Below, piece by piece: positions 8,755 to 16,244 of a DNA stretch of 64,000 nucleotides. Below the pieces are notes generated by a model that was not told the DNA's origin, did not search any database, and saw only the letters and a list, made by a program, of their open reading frames with translations. Made by a program: the position numbers and the translations under genes. The stretch covers positions 214,100-278,099 of the forward strand of contig NZ_KE150423.1 of NCBI RefSeq assembly GCF_000411295.1, written 5' to 3'. Source of the DNA: Paenisporosarcina sp. HGH0030. Its GTDB lineage: Bacteria > Bacillota > Bacilli > Bacillales_A > Planococcaceae. The stretch's first letter is position 1. Every line of letters begins with the position of its first letter.

Positions 8755-8778
8755 GACTGACCAATGAATTGGTCAGTC
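8755..8778. promoter_or_regulatory. Perfect 10-bp inverted repeat, probable repressor operator
   Basis: GACTGACCAA-TGAA-TTGGTCAGTC lies between the P1 peptidase start (8728) and the usp gene. The symmetry suits a dimeric repressor of TetR or similar type. No cognate regulator gene is adjacent. Confidence 0.55.
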
Positions 8779-8826
8779 TGAGTTCGAATTTATTAGTAAG
8801 TACTGAATTCATTTGCTTCAAGGTGT

Positions 8827-9246
8827 TTATTTGATTAGTAGGACAGGTGAATGTACACGTTTTGCCACTTTATGACTTACACTACCAAGCACCATTTCCT
8901 GTAGGGTATTTAGCCCCCGGCTGCCGATTACCACGATATCGTAATTTTCCTGGTTCGCATGCTCCACAATGACAGGACCGGCTTCACCATGCAGCAATTT
9001 AATTTCAGTTGAAATCCCTTTGGACGTAAATAATTCTTTTATAGGCATAATCTTGTTTTTGCGATCTATATGCAGCTCTTCACTACTCATGCTATGAATG
9101 ACATCAGTCCTTGTTTTATCGTAATCCAAAACATATAACAAGGTAACATGCGCATCCGGACTTGAGCTCGCCAGAAAAACAGCGTGAGTTGCTGCTCTCT
9201 TCGAATGTACAGAACCATCTACGGCCACCAAAATTTGTTTATACAT
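8827..9246 (-). CDS. Universal stress protein, UspA family
   Basis: A 139-aa single-domain Usp. It starts at ATG 9246 after AAGGGGG; the in-frame TTG at 9252 is less well placed. The ATP-binding signature is complete: ILVAVDGS at the N-terminus and GSRGLNTLQEMVLGSVSHKVAKRVHSPVLLIK at the C-terminus (the G-x2-G-x9-G-S pattern). Usp proteins bind ATP and rise in stress or growth arrest; the precise role is not defined. It lies upstream of the P1 peptidase gene on the same strand. Confidence 0.93.
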   Translation of the reverse strand: MYKQILVAVDGSVHSKRAATHAVFLASSSPDAHVTLLYVLDYDKTRTDVIHSMSSEELHIDRKNKIMPIKELFTSKGISTEIKLLHGEAGPVIVEHANQENYDIVVIGSRGLNTLQEMVLGSVSHKVAKRVHSPVLLIK

Positions 9247-9451
9247 CCTCAACCCCCCTTAGTGAAGTGATTCTTCTCTGCCCTTTCTTTGCTTGAATTA
9301 ATAAATTTAAACCTTATATACATGATATATATTCTCTAGAGTGAAAGCTAAATCCTTTATTTGCGCAGATACATTTTTATTTTTTGGAGTAATCGAAGCA
9401 ATCTTTAAGTACTTCCTAAGAATCAAAACGAAGGTGAAAGAAATTTGTGCA

Positions 9452-9500
9452 ACCTGGAATGCCATTCTGTCTACCTGGAACCTAAAAGTGTCAACCTGGA
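9452..9500. repeat. Three ACCTGGA units at exact 21-bp spacing
   Basis: ACCTGGA occurs at 9452, 9473 and 9494, each 21 bp apart, just before the cadA remnant. The 21-bp spacing equals that of the GCGAATAGA pairs at 7665 and 48525. Confidence 0.5.
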
Positions 9501-9520
9501 CCGCGATTCCAAATCATAAC

Positions 9521-9751
9521 GCTTTAGAAATGGCTGATGACCTGGAAAAACTTCCATATACCATTCAATTGAGCCGAAAAGCATTGCGTATTATTAAAGA
9601 AAACATTATGTTTGCATTAGGATTAAAAATAGTGGCGTTACTGCTGATCATTCCAGGGTGGCTGACTCTTTGGATTGCGATCTTTGCAGATATGGGGGCA
9701 ACGTTACTCGTTGTATTGAATTCAATGAGATTACTGCGCATTCAAAAGTAA
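9521..9751 (+). pseudogene. 3' remnant of a CadA/ZntA-type metal ATPase gene
   Basis: The last 76 residues match the C-terminus of zinc/cadmium P1B-ATPases: [20 protein letters not shown], then a helix pair and [20 protein letters not shown], ending [10 protein letters not shown]. Everything upstream is missing (metal-binding, phosphorylation and ATP domains). Even within the remnant, the TADVxLM stretch that should follow ALE is shortened to MA. The frame continues to 9341, but that part is unlike any ATPase and contains a 21-bp periodic repeat. It is a decayed fragment, not a functional transporter. Confidence 0.85.
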
Positions 9752-9770
9752 CGCAGTTCGGGGGAAGAGC

Positions 9771-10889
9771 ATGCGATTAACAGAATGGACAATGGAAGAG
9801 CAAGAACAACTGATACATTTTATGACCACAAATACCTGGCCTTTTCACGGAAATTCAAATCCTGCGAGAGAAATTATTGAAAAGACTATTGAAGAGGGCG
9901 GGTACGAATCTGACGAAGTCAAAACGTTTTGGGTCGAAAATGATGATCAGCAAAAAGTTGGTATTGTAAAAGTATTCGATTTGCAAGATGAAATACCCGT
10001 ATTTGATTTGCGGATTGCTGATAGTTATCGGGGTCATGGATACGGTCCCGCTGCTTTAATCAAAGTGGCGGAATATGTATTCAATCTGCCTGAAAAGAAA
10101 ATTCGTGTGGAAGGGCATACTCGACAAGATAACTTTGCCATGCGAAAAACGTTTGAACGTGCAGGGTTTGTAAAAGAAGGTCATCTTCGAAAAGCTTGGT
10201 TTTCACCAAAAGAAAATTCCTATTATGATGCTATTACGTATGGAATAACAAGGGAAGATTTTATTGAAGGTACGACTACCCCGGTCTTGTGGGATGATCA
10301 GCAAGTACCTGAGAAATCGGAAGCGAAAGTACATGTTGCGATGCGTAATTTCCCGGATTCATTTGAATCGGAGAGACTCTTTATCCGTGCACCAAAAGTT
10401 GAAGATGCACCACTGGTGTGGGAAAGTGTCAAAGTATCCCACAAAGCCCTCCAACCATGGATGCCGTGGGCACAAAGTAGTCAAAAAATCGAAGACACAA
10501 CTGAAAATACAAGACAGGCTGTTGCCGATTTTGTCACAAGGAAAGATTTGCGACTTCATTTGTTTTTAAAAGAAACAGGTGAGTTTATTGGAGCAAGCGG
10601 CTTTCATCGTATAAATTGGGACATACCTAAGGTTGAAATTGGGTACTGGTTGGACAGTCGATTTGAAGGGAAAGGCTATATGACGGAAGCGGCTGAGCGC
10701 TTGACTGAATTTGCTTTCGAAGAGTTGGGAGCCAGAAGAGTGGAAATTCGGTGCGATACAGATAATGTGAGAAGTCGTGCTGTCGCTGAACGATTAAAAT
10801 TTACGTTAGAAGGAATTCTGAAGCAGGAGTCGCTATCTGCGGATGGTAAATATATACGTGATACTTGTATCTACGCCAAAATCAAATAA
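9771..10889 (+). CDS. Tandem two-domain GNAT acetyltransferase
   Basis: A 372-aa protein with two GNAT domains. Domain 1 (about 1-170) carries the acetyl-CoA loop SYRGHGYGPAALIKVAEYVF. Domain 2 (about 195-372) is RimJ/RimL-like, with ESERLFIRAPKVEDAPLVWE, GYWLDSRFEGKGYMTEAAERL, and RVEIRCDTDNVRSRAVAERL. These families acetylate N-terminal or side-chain amines of proteins or small molecules; the substrate is unknown. A GGGGGAAG site precedes the ATG. It seems monocistronic, with a strong terminator. No frameshift is present, so the fusion is genuine. Confidence 0.9.
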   Translation: MRLTEWTMEEQEQLIHFMTTNTWPFHGNSNPAREIIEKTIEEGGYESDEVKTFWVENDDQQKVGIVKVFDLQDEIPVFDLRIADSYRGHGYGPAALIKVAEYVFNLPEKKIRVEGHTRQDNFAMRKTFERAGFVKEGHLRKAWFSPKENSYYDAITYGITREDFIEGTTTPVLWDDQQVPEKSEAKVHVAMRNFPDSFESERLFIRAPKVEDAPLVWESVKVSHKALQPWMPWAQSSQKIEDTTENTRQAVADFVTRKDLRLHLFLKETGEFIGASGFHRINWDIPKVEIGYWLDSRFEGKGYMTEAAERLTEFAFEELGARRVEIRCDTDNVRSRAVAERLKFTLEGILKQESLSADGKYIRDTCIYAKIK

Positions 10890-10893
10890 CGTG

Positions 10894-10928
10894 AAAAGGG
10901 ATGTCCGTAATATACGGACATCCCTTTT
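10894..10928. terminator. Perfect 16-bp terminator hairpin
   Basis: AAAAGGGATGTCCGTA pairs with its exact complement across a 3-nt loop and is flanked by A and T runs. It can end both the GNAT gene and the small gene on the other strand. Confidence 0.92.
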
Positions 10929-10929
10929 G

Positions 10930-11085
10930 TTACACTTTTCGTTTACCCGTTACTAATTGTACGACTAAAATGATGCCTGCAATTAATAAAATCAAGTGAA
11001 TCAGACCGCCGCCAATTTTAAATACAAGTCCTAATAACCAAAAAACTAATAATACGACGATGATCATCCATAATATTCTACCCAT
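10930..11085 (-). CDS. Lmo0937-like small membrane protein (DUF5670 type)
   Basis: A 51-aa, very hydrophobic protein beginning MGRILWMIIVVLLVFWLLGL, with the family core GLVFKIGGGLIHLIL and a basic tail TGKRKV. It has two short membrane segments. The pattern matches the Lmo0937 family of tiny membrane proteins widespread in Firmicutes; their function is unknown. The ATG at 11085 follows an AGAGAGG site. A candidate sigma-B promoter lies at 11131-11156 (GTTTAT, 14 nt, GGGTAC on the minus strand). Listeria lmo0937 is, to my knowledge, sigma-B-controlled, which agrees. Confidence 0.85.
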   Translation of the reverse strand: MGRILWMIIVVLLVFWLLGLVFKIGGGLIHLILLIAGIILVVQLVTGKRKV

Positions 11086-11130
11086 TCAAGCTCATCCTCT
11101 CTGCATTTAGGCCGCTTTTATATTAGTAAA

Positions 11131-11156
11131 GTACCCCTGATATTTTCGCCATAAAC
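11131..11156 (-). promoter_or_regulatory. Candidate sigma-B promoter of the Lmo0937-like gene
   Basis: Minus strand: GTTTAT, a 14-nt spacer, GGGTAC, against the consensus GTTTAA-N12-15-GGGTAT (10 of 12 match). It lies 46 nt upstream of the ATG. Confidence 0.6.
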
Positions 11157-11329
11157 CACTCAAACTAAAATTAAGTTGTTTTTTGTACGTTTCGGCATAT
11201 ATAGCTTGCACATCCTACATAATTAGGAGATGCAACTTTGTAATTAACACTTTTGGGAAAGTATCTGCTTTTAATGACCATTTAGAGTATGTGTTGATTT
11301 TAACATCCTGTTGCGCTTTGCTTTATTCA

Positions 11330-11358
11330 TTGAGAACGATAAGCGACTATAGTACACT
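11330..11358 (+). promoter_or_regulatory. Candidate promoter of mntR
   Basis: TTGAGA, a 17-nt spacer and TACACT lie about 32 nt before the mntR ATG. The rest of the roughly 300-nt gap before mntR holds nothing I can identify apart from the small gene and its promoter on the other strand. Confidence 0.5.
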
Positions 11359-11390
11359 TGTATAAGCTATGGAAAGAGAGGAACAGAGTG

Positions 11391-11813
11391 ATGCCGACAC
11401 CTAGTATGGAAGACCATATTGAACAAATCTATATGCTGATTGAGCAAAAAGGATATGCGCGTGTATCGGATATCGCTGAATCCCTTTCAGTTCTTCCTTC
11501 TTCTGTAACGAAAATGGTTCAAAAACTCGACAAAGATGGATACTTGATATATGAACGCTACCGAGGTCTGATGTTAACACCGAAAGGGTTGAAATTAGGA
11601 AAGCGGTTGGTTAAGCGTCATGATTTGTTGGAACAATTTTTGCGTTTAATTGGCGTACAGGAAGACAAAATATATGAAGATGTTGAGGGAATAGAACATC
11701 ACTTAAGCTGGAATTCGATCGATCGTATTGCAGACTTGATTCAAGCGATGGAAGAAAACCCTGACTTTCTTCAAAAACTAGAAGAACTTAAAGAACAGCA
11801 ACAATCAGAATAG
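11391..11813 (+). CDS. mntR: Manganese-responsive repressor MntR
   Basis: A 140-aa DtxR-family regulator, very close in sequence and length to B. subtilis MntR. The winged-helix region is [28 protein letters not shown]. All Mn ligands known for MntR are present at the same numbers: D8, E11, H77, E99, E102 and H103. With Mn bound, MntR represses Mn importers and activates exporters; none of these targets is in this window. ATG 11391 follows AGAGAGG; the frame upstream to 11358 lacks a ribosome site. Confidence 0.96.
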   Translation: MPTPSMEDHIEQIYMLIEQKGYARVSDIAESLSVLPSSVTKMVQKLDKDGYLIYERYRGLMLTPKGLKLGKRLVKRHDLLEQFLRLIGVQEDKIYEDVEGIEHHLSWNSIDRIADLIQAMEENPDFLQKLEELKEQQQSE

Positions 11814-11837
11814 GAAAAAGCGAAAGGAGTGTCCGCT

Positions 11838-12704
11838 ATGAGCGAAATGATATCTGGAGAAATTGTTGACTTACAGATAAAGTCACAGGAATCTTCTAAA
11901 TGGATATTATCCAATGGTGAAATTGAAGTACCAATCAATGGATCTGAAGCACCTGAAGGAGTTCAGGAAGGCGATACAATTAAAGTATTTTTATTTAAAG
12001 ACCGTCGTGGCAATTTAAGTGCAACTTCCACATTGCCACATATCACAAAAGGTACTTACGGATGGGCAAGAGTCATTAAAATGGACGAGCGTGAAGGTGC
12101 AGTCGTAGATATCGGCAGTTCACGTGAAGTCATTGTGAAACCATCTGACTTGCCATTATTAAAAGAGCTATGGCCAAAAACTGGTGATCATTTATACATG
12201 ACATTGAGAACCGATTTTAAAGGAGACTTATTCGGTCGACTGGCAACCGAAGATCGCGTAGCTGAAACATTCGTGGAAGCACCTACATCTGTAATGAATG
12301 AAAATTTGAAGGCTAGAGCATACCGCTTATTGCCAATCGGTTCGTTTTTCATCAGCGTTCCTCAAGGATACAGAGTATTTGTTCACCACACGGAACAAAT
12401 GGCTGAACCACGTATAGGTGAAGAAGTTGATATTCGGGTGATTGGTGTGAAAGAGGATGGGTCATTGAATGGCTCGATGCTGCCACGAAAACAGGAGCGC
12501 TTGATGGATGATGCAGAAACACTGTATCGTTACTTGCAGGATGTTGGCGGTAAAATGCCATTTACTGATAAATCGACTCCAGATGAAATTTACGACATGT
12601 TCAATTTGAGCAAAGCTTCTTTTAAACGTGCATTAGGGAAGTTAATGAAAGAAAAGAAAATTGAACAAAAAGATGGTTGGACTTTGGTCAAATCTGACAT
12701 TTAA
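11838..12704 (+). CDS. cvfB: S1 RNA-binding regulatory protein CvfB/YitL
   Basis: A 288-aa CvfB family protein: three S1-type OB domains (the first about 5-62, the second around GTYGWARVIKMDEREGAVVDIG, the third about 145-220) followed by a C-terminal winged helix (TPDEIYDMFNLSKASFKRALGKLMKEKKI). In Staphylococcus and Bacillus it binds RNA and affects virulence or sporulation genes. ATG 11838 follows AAAGGAG with good spacing; the GTG at 11829 lies inside that site. It begins 24 nt after mntR, so the two may share a transcript. Confidence 0.92.
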   Translation: MSEMISGEIVDLQIKSQESSKWILSNGEIEVPINGSEAPEGVQEGDTIKVFLFKDRRGNLSATSTLPHITKGTYGWARVIKMDEREGAVVDIGSSREVIVKPSDLPLLKELWPKTGDHLYMTLRTDFKGDLFGRLATEDRVAETFVEAPTSVMNENLKARAYRLLPIGSFFISVPQGYRVFVHHTEQMAEPRIGEEVDIRVIGVKEDGSLNGSMLPRKQERLMDDAETLYRYLQDVGGKMPFTDKSTPDEIYDMFNLSKASFKRALGKLMKEKKIEQKDGWTLVKSDI

Positions 12705-12725
12705 GTTTAAAATACACCTTCAATG

Positions 12726-12782
12726 GGCACAAAAAGAATGGGGAGAAAAATCTCGCCGAAACTTTTTGTGCCTATTCGTCGT
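12726..12782. other. Long two-tier hairpin after cvfB
   Basis: GGCACAAAAAG pairs with CTTTTTGTGCC, and an inner stem GGGGAGA/TCTCGCC sits inside it. There is no T run after it, so it is not a classical terminator; it could be an RNA 3' end structure or a small palindromic repeat. Confidence 0.45.
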
Positions 12783-12866
12783 ATTATCAAAAGGGAAGCA
12801 TATTCATAGACAGAATGGCTTGACCCATCACAATAAGAATTGTTCGTTCTGAGAGGAGAAATATCA

Positions 12867-13781
12867 ATGAAAAAGAATATTGTCCGCTTTGCTTCATTTC
12901 TATTAGCTGCCTCGTTGCTAATGCCTTCTGGTGCTTTGGCAAGCACAGGTTCCTCATCTTCTGGAAATGTAATTAATGAAAAATTTGGCATGCCAATCGT
13001 CGTGTACGGAGCTGATTTAACAGAAGCTGAAAAACAAAGTGTCAAAGACAGTCTGAATGTGACGAGTGAAAGCGAAGTCGAAGAAATCTCAGTAAATGGC
13101 GATGATTTAGTTAAGTATATTAAAGATGGAGATTCATCAGCCCGTATGTTTTCATCCGCAAAAATTACACGCGAGGATGCAGGCAAAGGCTTAGTGATTA
13201 AAATCGTGACAGAAGAGAATATCACGCAAGTAACCGCTGAAATGTACGAAAATGCAATGTTAACTGCCGGAATCGAAGATGCAACGGTTGAAGTGGCAGC
13301 ACCAAAGAAAGTAACGGGTCATTCCGCTTTAGTAGGGATTTACAAAGCATATGAAGTCAGTGGAGAAACATTGGACAAAGAGCGTACGGATGTAGCGAAT
13401 GAAGAACTTTCCGTGGCAACCATTTTAGCTGATAAACCGGGTATTGATGAAGCAAAAGTAAGTGAACTGTTAACGGAGATTAAAAAAGATATCGCAGAAC
13501 AAAATCCTGCAACTAAAGAAGAAGTTGAAAAGATTGTTCAAGATCAATTGGCGAAACTCCAAATTGAGTTAAGTCCAGAAGACCGTCAATTATTGGTCGA
13601 CTTAATGGATCGTATTCGACAACTGGACATCGATTTCAGTAAATGGTCTGATCAATTGAATGACTTAAGCAAAACAATTGAAGATAAAATCGGCAACATT
13701 GTTGAAAATGAAGGCTTTTGGCAAAGTGTTAAAGACTTCTTCAATAGTTTAATCGATTCCATTCGGTCATTATTTAATTAA
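12867..13781 (+). CDS. YpuA-like exported protein (DUF1002)
   Basis: A 304-aa exported protein of the DUF1002/YpuA family, function unknown. The signal peptide (about 1-25, cut after ALA) is followed by a Ser-rich stretch, the conserved core MPIVVYGADLTEAEKQSVKDSL, the region AGKGLVIKIVTEENITQVTAEMYENAMLTAGIEDATVEVAAPKKVTGHSALVGIYKAYE given here as landmark positions 100-170, and a Glu/Lys-rich helical tail. ATG 12867 follows GAGAGGAG. In B. subtilis, ypuA belongs to the cell-envelope stress regulon; no such promoter was recognised here. A terminator follows at once. Confidence 0.88.
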   Translation: MKKNIVRFASFLLAASLLMPSGALASTGSSSSGNVINEKFGMPIVVYGADLTEAEKQSVKDSLNVTSESEVEEISVNGDDLVKYIKDGDSSARMFSSAKITREDAGKGLVIKIVTEENITQVTAEMYENAMLTAGIEDATVEVAAPKKVTGHSALVGIYKAYEVSGETLDKERTDVANEELSVATILADKPGIDEAKVSELLTEIKKDIAEQNPATKEEVEKIVQDQLAKLQIELSPEDRQLLVDLMDRIRQLDIDFSKWSDQLNDLSKTIEDKIGNIVENEGFWQSVKDFFNSLIDSIRSLFN

Positions 13782-13784
13782 GTG

Positions 13785-13811
13785 AAAAACCTCCCAAGTG
13801 GAGGTTTTTTT
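13785..13811 (+). terminator. Terminator after the ypuA-like gene
   Basis: AAAAACCTCC and GGAGGTTTTT form a stem around a 5-nt loop, ending in a T run. Confidence 0.88.
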
Positions 13812-13869
13812 CATGAGGTGAAATGTTTAAATCTTGTACATGCAGCTACTTTCTTTCAAGGCTCAATTG

Positions 13870-13957
13870 GTCTAGCTCCAGTGCAAGAAAGGCGAAATAT
13901 ACGTTTTCTTCCTTCCATCGCCGGTGTCAAACTAGAGCGGAACTTTTCACTTTTCTA
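13870..13957. repeat. Dispersed intergenic repeat, copy B
   Basis: TCTAGCTCCAGTGC at one end and CGGAACTTTTCACTTTT at the other. It has the same orientation as copy A (2223-2311), with the right halves nearly identical. The short open frame across it has no ribosome site. Confidence 0.7.
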
Positions 13958-13973
13958 CATTGAAACAGAACAA

Positions 13974-14002
13974 TTGCGCATCCTTTAATTGCGTGATAAA
14001 CT
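13974..14002 (+). promoter_or_regulatory. Candidate promoter of the ring-cleaving dioxygenase gene
   Basis: TTGCGC, a 17-nt spacer, then TAAACT, placing the transcript start at or just inside the MhqR-type operator. Confidence 0.45.
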
Positions 14003-14008
14003 AAAAGA

Positions 14009-14036
14009 AAAAATATCTCGAATTCGAGATATTTTT
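14009..14036. promoter_or_regulatory. MhqR-type operator, 28-bp perfect palindrome
   Basis: The half ATATCTCGAA is followed by its exact complement TTCGAGATAT, extended by A and T runs to a 28-bp perfect palindrome 17 nt before the ATG. It contains the ATCTCGAATTCGAGAT core known for the B. subtilis quinone-responsive repressor MhqR. The mhqR gene itself is not in this window. Confidence 0.85.
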
Positions 14037-14053
14037 ATATAGGAGGAATTATT

Positions 14054-15022
14054 ATGGAATTGGCCGGTATTCATCATGTATCAGCAATTACAGCGAACGC
14101 TGAAAAAAACTTTGATTTCTTTACTCGTATAATGGGTATGCGACTCGTGAAAAAAAGTGTGAATCAAGATAACACATCGTCATATCATCTGTTTTATGCG
14201 GATGCGGTAGGTACACCTGGGACGGATATGACCTATTTTGATATTCCGCACGCAGCAAAAACAGTACCTGGTGTTTCAAGCATCAGTAACACGGCTTTTC
14301 GCGTAAAAAGTGAAGATGCCCTGGCATTTTGGAAAGAACGCTTTACGGAACACAATGTTTATTTCGAAGAAGTGATTGAACGTTTCGGAAGAAGAACGAT
14401 GTATTTTGAAGACTTTGAAGGATCACGTCTCATGTTGGTAGTTGATGATGGAAAAGGAGTACCTTATGGAATCCCTTGGACAAAATCAGCGGTTCCTGAA
14501 GAATTTGCAGTTGTTGGATTAGGGCATGTCACTTTGACTGTTCGCAAAGCTGAACAAACACAACTTGTCTTGACTGAAGTATTAGGTTTTACAAAAGTAG
14601 GCACGTATCCATCACCTATTCAAGGAATGCCTGAGATTACGGTTTTCTCCACTGGGGAAGGTGGGCCTGCATCAGAAGTGCATATTGAAGAACGTCCCGA
14701 TTTGCCAATGGAGCGACCAGGTCGTGGGAGTGTCCATCATGTGGCATTCCGGGTAAAAACGTTTGAAGACTATGATAAATGGGAAGAGTTACTCCGTTCA
14801 AAAGGATTTATGACTTCTGGCAAAGTTGATCGCTACTACTTTAAATCAATTTATTTCCGTGAACCAAATGGAATATTATATGAACTGGCGACTGATGAGC
14901 CAGGGTTTGCCACTGATGAGTCAATGGATACATTAGGTGAAACCCTTGCATTGCCACCGTTTTTGGAATCACGTCGTGAACAAATCGAAGCCTCACTTCG
15001 CCCGCTTTCATTGAAAGAGTAG
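14054..15022 (+). CDS. MhqA/MhqO-type ring-cleaving dioxygenase
   Basis: A 322-aa two-domain vicinal-oxygen-chelate protein like B. subtilis MhqA, MhqE and MhqO, which confer resistance to methylhydroquinone and catechol. Metal-ligand positions are visible: GIHHVS near the N-terminus, GRGSVHHVAF in the second domain, and the Glu of GILYELATDEPGF. AGGAGGAATT precedes the ATG. The perfect MhqR-type operator overlapping the transcript start indicates repression by MhqR and release by quinones. The exact paralogue cannot be assigned from sequence alone. Confidence 0.92.
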   Translation: MELAGIHHVSAITANAEKNFDFFTRIMGMRLVKKSVNQDNTSSYHLFYADAVGTPGTDMTYFDIPHAAKTVPGVSSISNTAFRVKSEDALAFWKERFTEHNVYFEEVIERFGRRTMYFEDFEGSRLMLVVDDGKGVPYGIPWTKSAVPEEFAVVGLGHVTLTVRKAEQTQLVLTEVLGFTKVGTYPSPIQGMPEITVFSTGEGGPASEVHIEERPDLPMERPGRGSVHHVAFRVKTFEDYDKWEELLRSKGFMTSGKVDRYYFKSIYFREPNGILYELATDEPGFATDESMDTLGETLALPPFLESRREQIEASLRPLSLKE

Positions 15023-15055
15023 ATTATGCTACACTGAAAAAAAGGAGTGATGGGA

Positions 15056-15337
15056 ATGGAGTTCCAGTTTAAAGAATTAGGTCATGATGCATACGCAATT
15101 GTGCATGAAAAAGATGGTCAGGCCTTAGGGGAAATTACATGGACGTTGCTTGGGGATGTAATGGTGATGGATCATACATTTGTTTCTCCGGCACTTCGGG
15201 GGCAAGGGGTAGCTAAACAATTACTCGATCATTCAGCAGCATATGCTCGGGAAAACGAATATAAAATGGAAGCCGTTTGTTCATATGTCGTGTCTGCTTT
15301 CAATCAATCAGATGAATATGAAGATCTTAAAGCATAA
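15056..15337 (+). CDS. Small GNAT-like N-acetyltransferase, YjdJ/NATD1 type
   Basis: A 93-aa minimal acetyltransferase-fold protein. It has the acetyl-CoA loop LRGQGVAKQLLDHSAAYAREN and the closing YVVSAFNQSDEY typical of YjdJ/NATD1 proteins. ATG 15056 follows AAAGGAG at 8-nt spacing; GTG 15047 and ATG 15050 are also in frame but overlap the ribosome site. It lies 33 nt after the dioxygenase gene, so both may answer to the same quinone-responsive promoter. Substrate unknown. Confidence 0.85.
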   Translation: MEFQFKELGHDAYAIVHEKDGQALGEITWTLLGDVMVMDHTFVSPALRGQGVAKQLLDHSAAYARENEYKMEAVCSYVVSAFNQSDEYEDLKA

Positions 15338-15376
15338 AAAAGGCAATCCGCTAATTCATTTAGTGGGTTGCCTTTT
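15337..15376 (+). terminator. Terminator after the NATD1-type gene
   Basis: AAAAGGCAATCCGCTAA pairs, with two G-T pairs, with TTAGTGGGTTGCCTTTT. Confidence 0.85.
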
Positions 15377-15404
15377 ATGTCGACTTCGTCATATTGTTTA
15401 TCCC

Positions 15405-15503
15405 TCACATTTGAGTAAAAATAAATAAAAATCCAGTTAATACGGAAGACCCTACCATTGTGTACATGAAATCTGATTGACTGAAAATTAATTTCTTTTC
15501 CAT
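15405..15503 (-). CDS. Possible 32-aa single-helix membrane peptide
   Basis: The peptide begins MEKKLIFSQSDFMYTMVGSS and continues into a hydrophobic stretch (VLTGFLFIF). An AAGGAG site lies 10 nt before the ATG on the minus strand, with AT-rich -10-like sequences further upstream. It resembles other single-span small membrane proteins, but I do not recognise a family. An overlapping frame (ATG at 15513) could use the same site, so this is tentative. Confidence 0.4.
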   Translation of the reverse strand: MEKKLIFSQSDFMYTMVGSSVLTGFLFIFTQM

Positions 15504-15569
15504 CTTGCATCAACTCCTTCCATTATGGTATTACTGATTGTGTACCCGTGCATTCCACTTTTAAAACAG

Positions 15570-15595
15570 GTTTATTCATAATTTCTTAAGGGAAT
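15570..15595 (+). promoter_or_regulatory. Candidate sigma-B promoter of the DUF4064 gene
   Basis: GTTTAT, a 14-nt spacer, GGGAAT (10 of 12 match to the sigma-B consensus), 71 nt before the TTG start. Confidence 0.45.
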
Positions 15596-15666
15596 AAAGA
15601 ATAATGAAACCATATTACCTGTGGTTCGTACATAATATAGTAAATAAAATTTAAGAGGTGAATGCT

Positions 15667-16152
15667 TTGAGCAGAGCGGGAGAAGTAACATTAGGTGTAA
15701 TTGGTACTATATTAAACGTCATTTTATTAATTTTTGCGACACTTACAGTTGTGGGGGCATCCAACGCAAACCCCGATGAATTGAAACAAATGTTAGAAAA
15801 AGAAATAATGTTATCCGATCCGTCCATAACAGCTGAAGACATTGCTATATTTAATGATGCTGTTGATGTCGGTCTGAATGTAGTCGGCGTGGTAGGATGG
15901 GTAATTGTTGTAACTTTACTTATCAGCGTCATTTTAAGTATATTGGGCGTAGTGAAAGTGTCCAAAAACAAGAGTCCGAAAGCTGCAGGAATCTTATTCA
16001 TCTTTGCAGGGTTATTGTCAGGTATTTTGTTATTAGCGCCAATTTTGTTCTACATTGCAGCAATTATGTGTTTCGTGCGTAAAACACCAGTAGAAGATTC
16101 TTACTACAACAATGAAGTGCAACATCAAAATCAATCACAACAACCATTATAA
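15667..16152 (+). CDS. DUF4064 family membrane protein
   Basis: A 161-aa protein with four predicted membrane segments: one at 5-30, one around GLNVVGVVGWVIVVTLLISV, then LSILGVVKVSKNKSPKAAGI leading into a third, and ILLLAPILFYIAAIMCFV. A polar, Gln-rich tail follows. This layout fits the DUF4064 family of Bacillales, of unknown function. TTG 15667 follows AGAGGTG with 6-nt spacing; the GTG at 15658 lies in the ribosome site. A candidate sigma-B promoter is upstream. Confidence 0.8.
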   Translation: MSRAGEVTLGVIGTILNVILLIFATLTVVGASNANPDELKQMLEKEIMLSDPSITAEDIAIFNDAVDVGLNVVGVVGWVIVVTLLISVILSILGVVKVSKNKSPKAAGILFIFAGLLSGILLLAPILFYIAAIMCFVRKTPVEDSYYNNEVQHQNQSQQPL

Positions 16153-16190
16153 AAAAGTGGAAAGCGCTAATCTAGTCTAAATCTGGCGCT
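16151..16190. repeat. Dispersed intergenic repeat, copy C (partial, inverted)
   Basis: AAAAGTGGAAAGCGC, then CTAG and TGGCGCT. This is the reverse complement of the right end of copies A and B, and is truncated. Confidence 0.6.
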
Positions 16191-16244
16191 AACCATATAC
16201 GGCTTTTACAGGTAGGTTTTAAGTTAATAGCCTAACTAGATAAG

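Noticed and set aside
9341..9520. Open frame upstream of the cadA remnant as a coding region
   Set aside because: No similarity to the ATPase, no ribosome site at the start, and a 21-bp periodic repeat runs through it.
13782..13988. 68-codon frame after the ypuA-like gene
   Set aside because: It begins in a terminator and runs through dispersed repeat copy B, with no ribosome site of its own.
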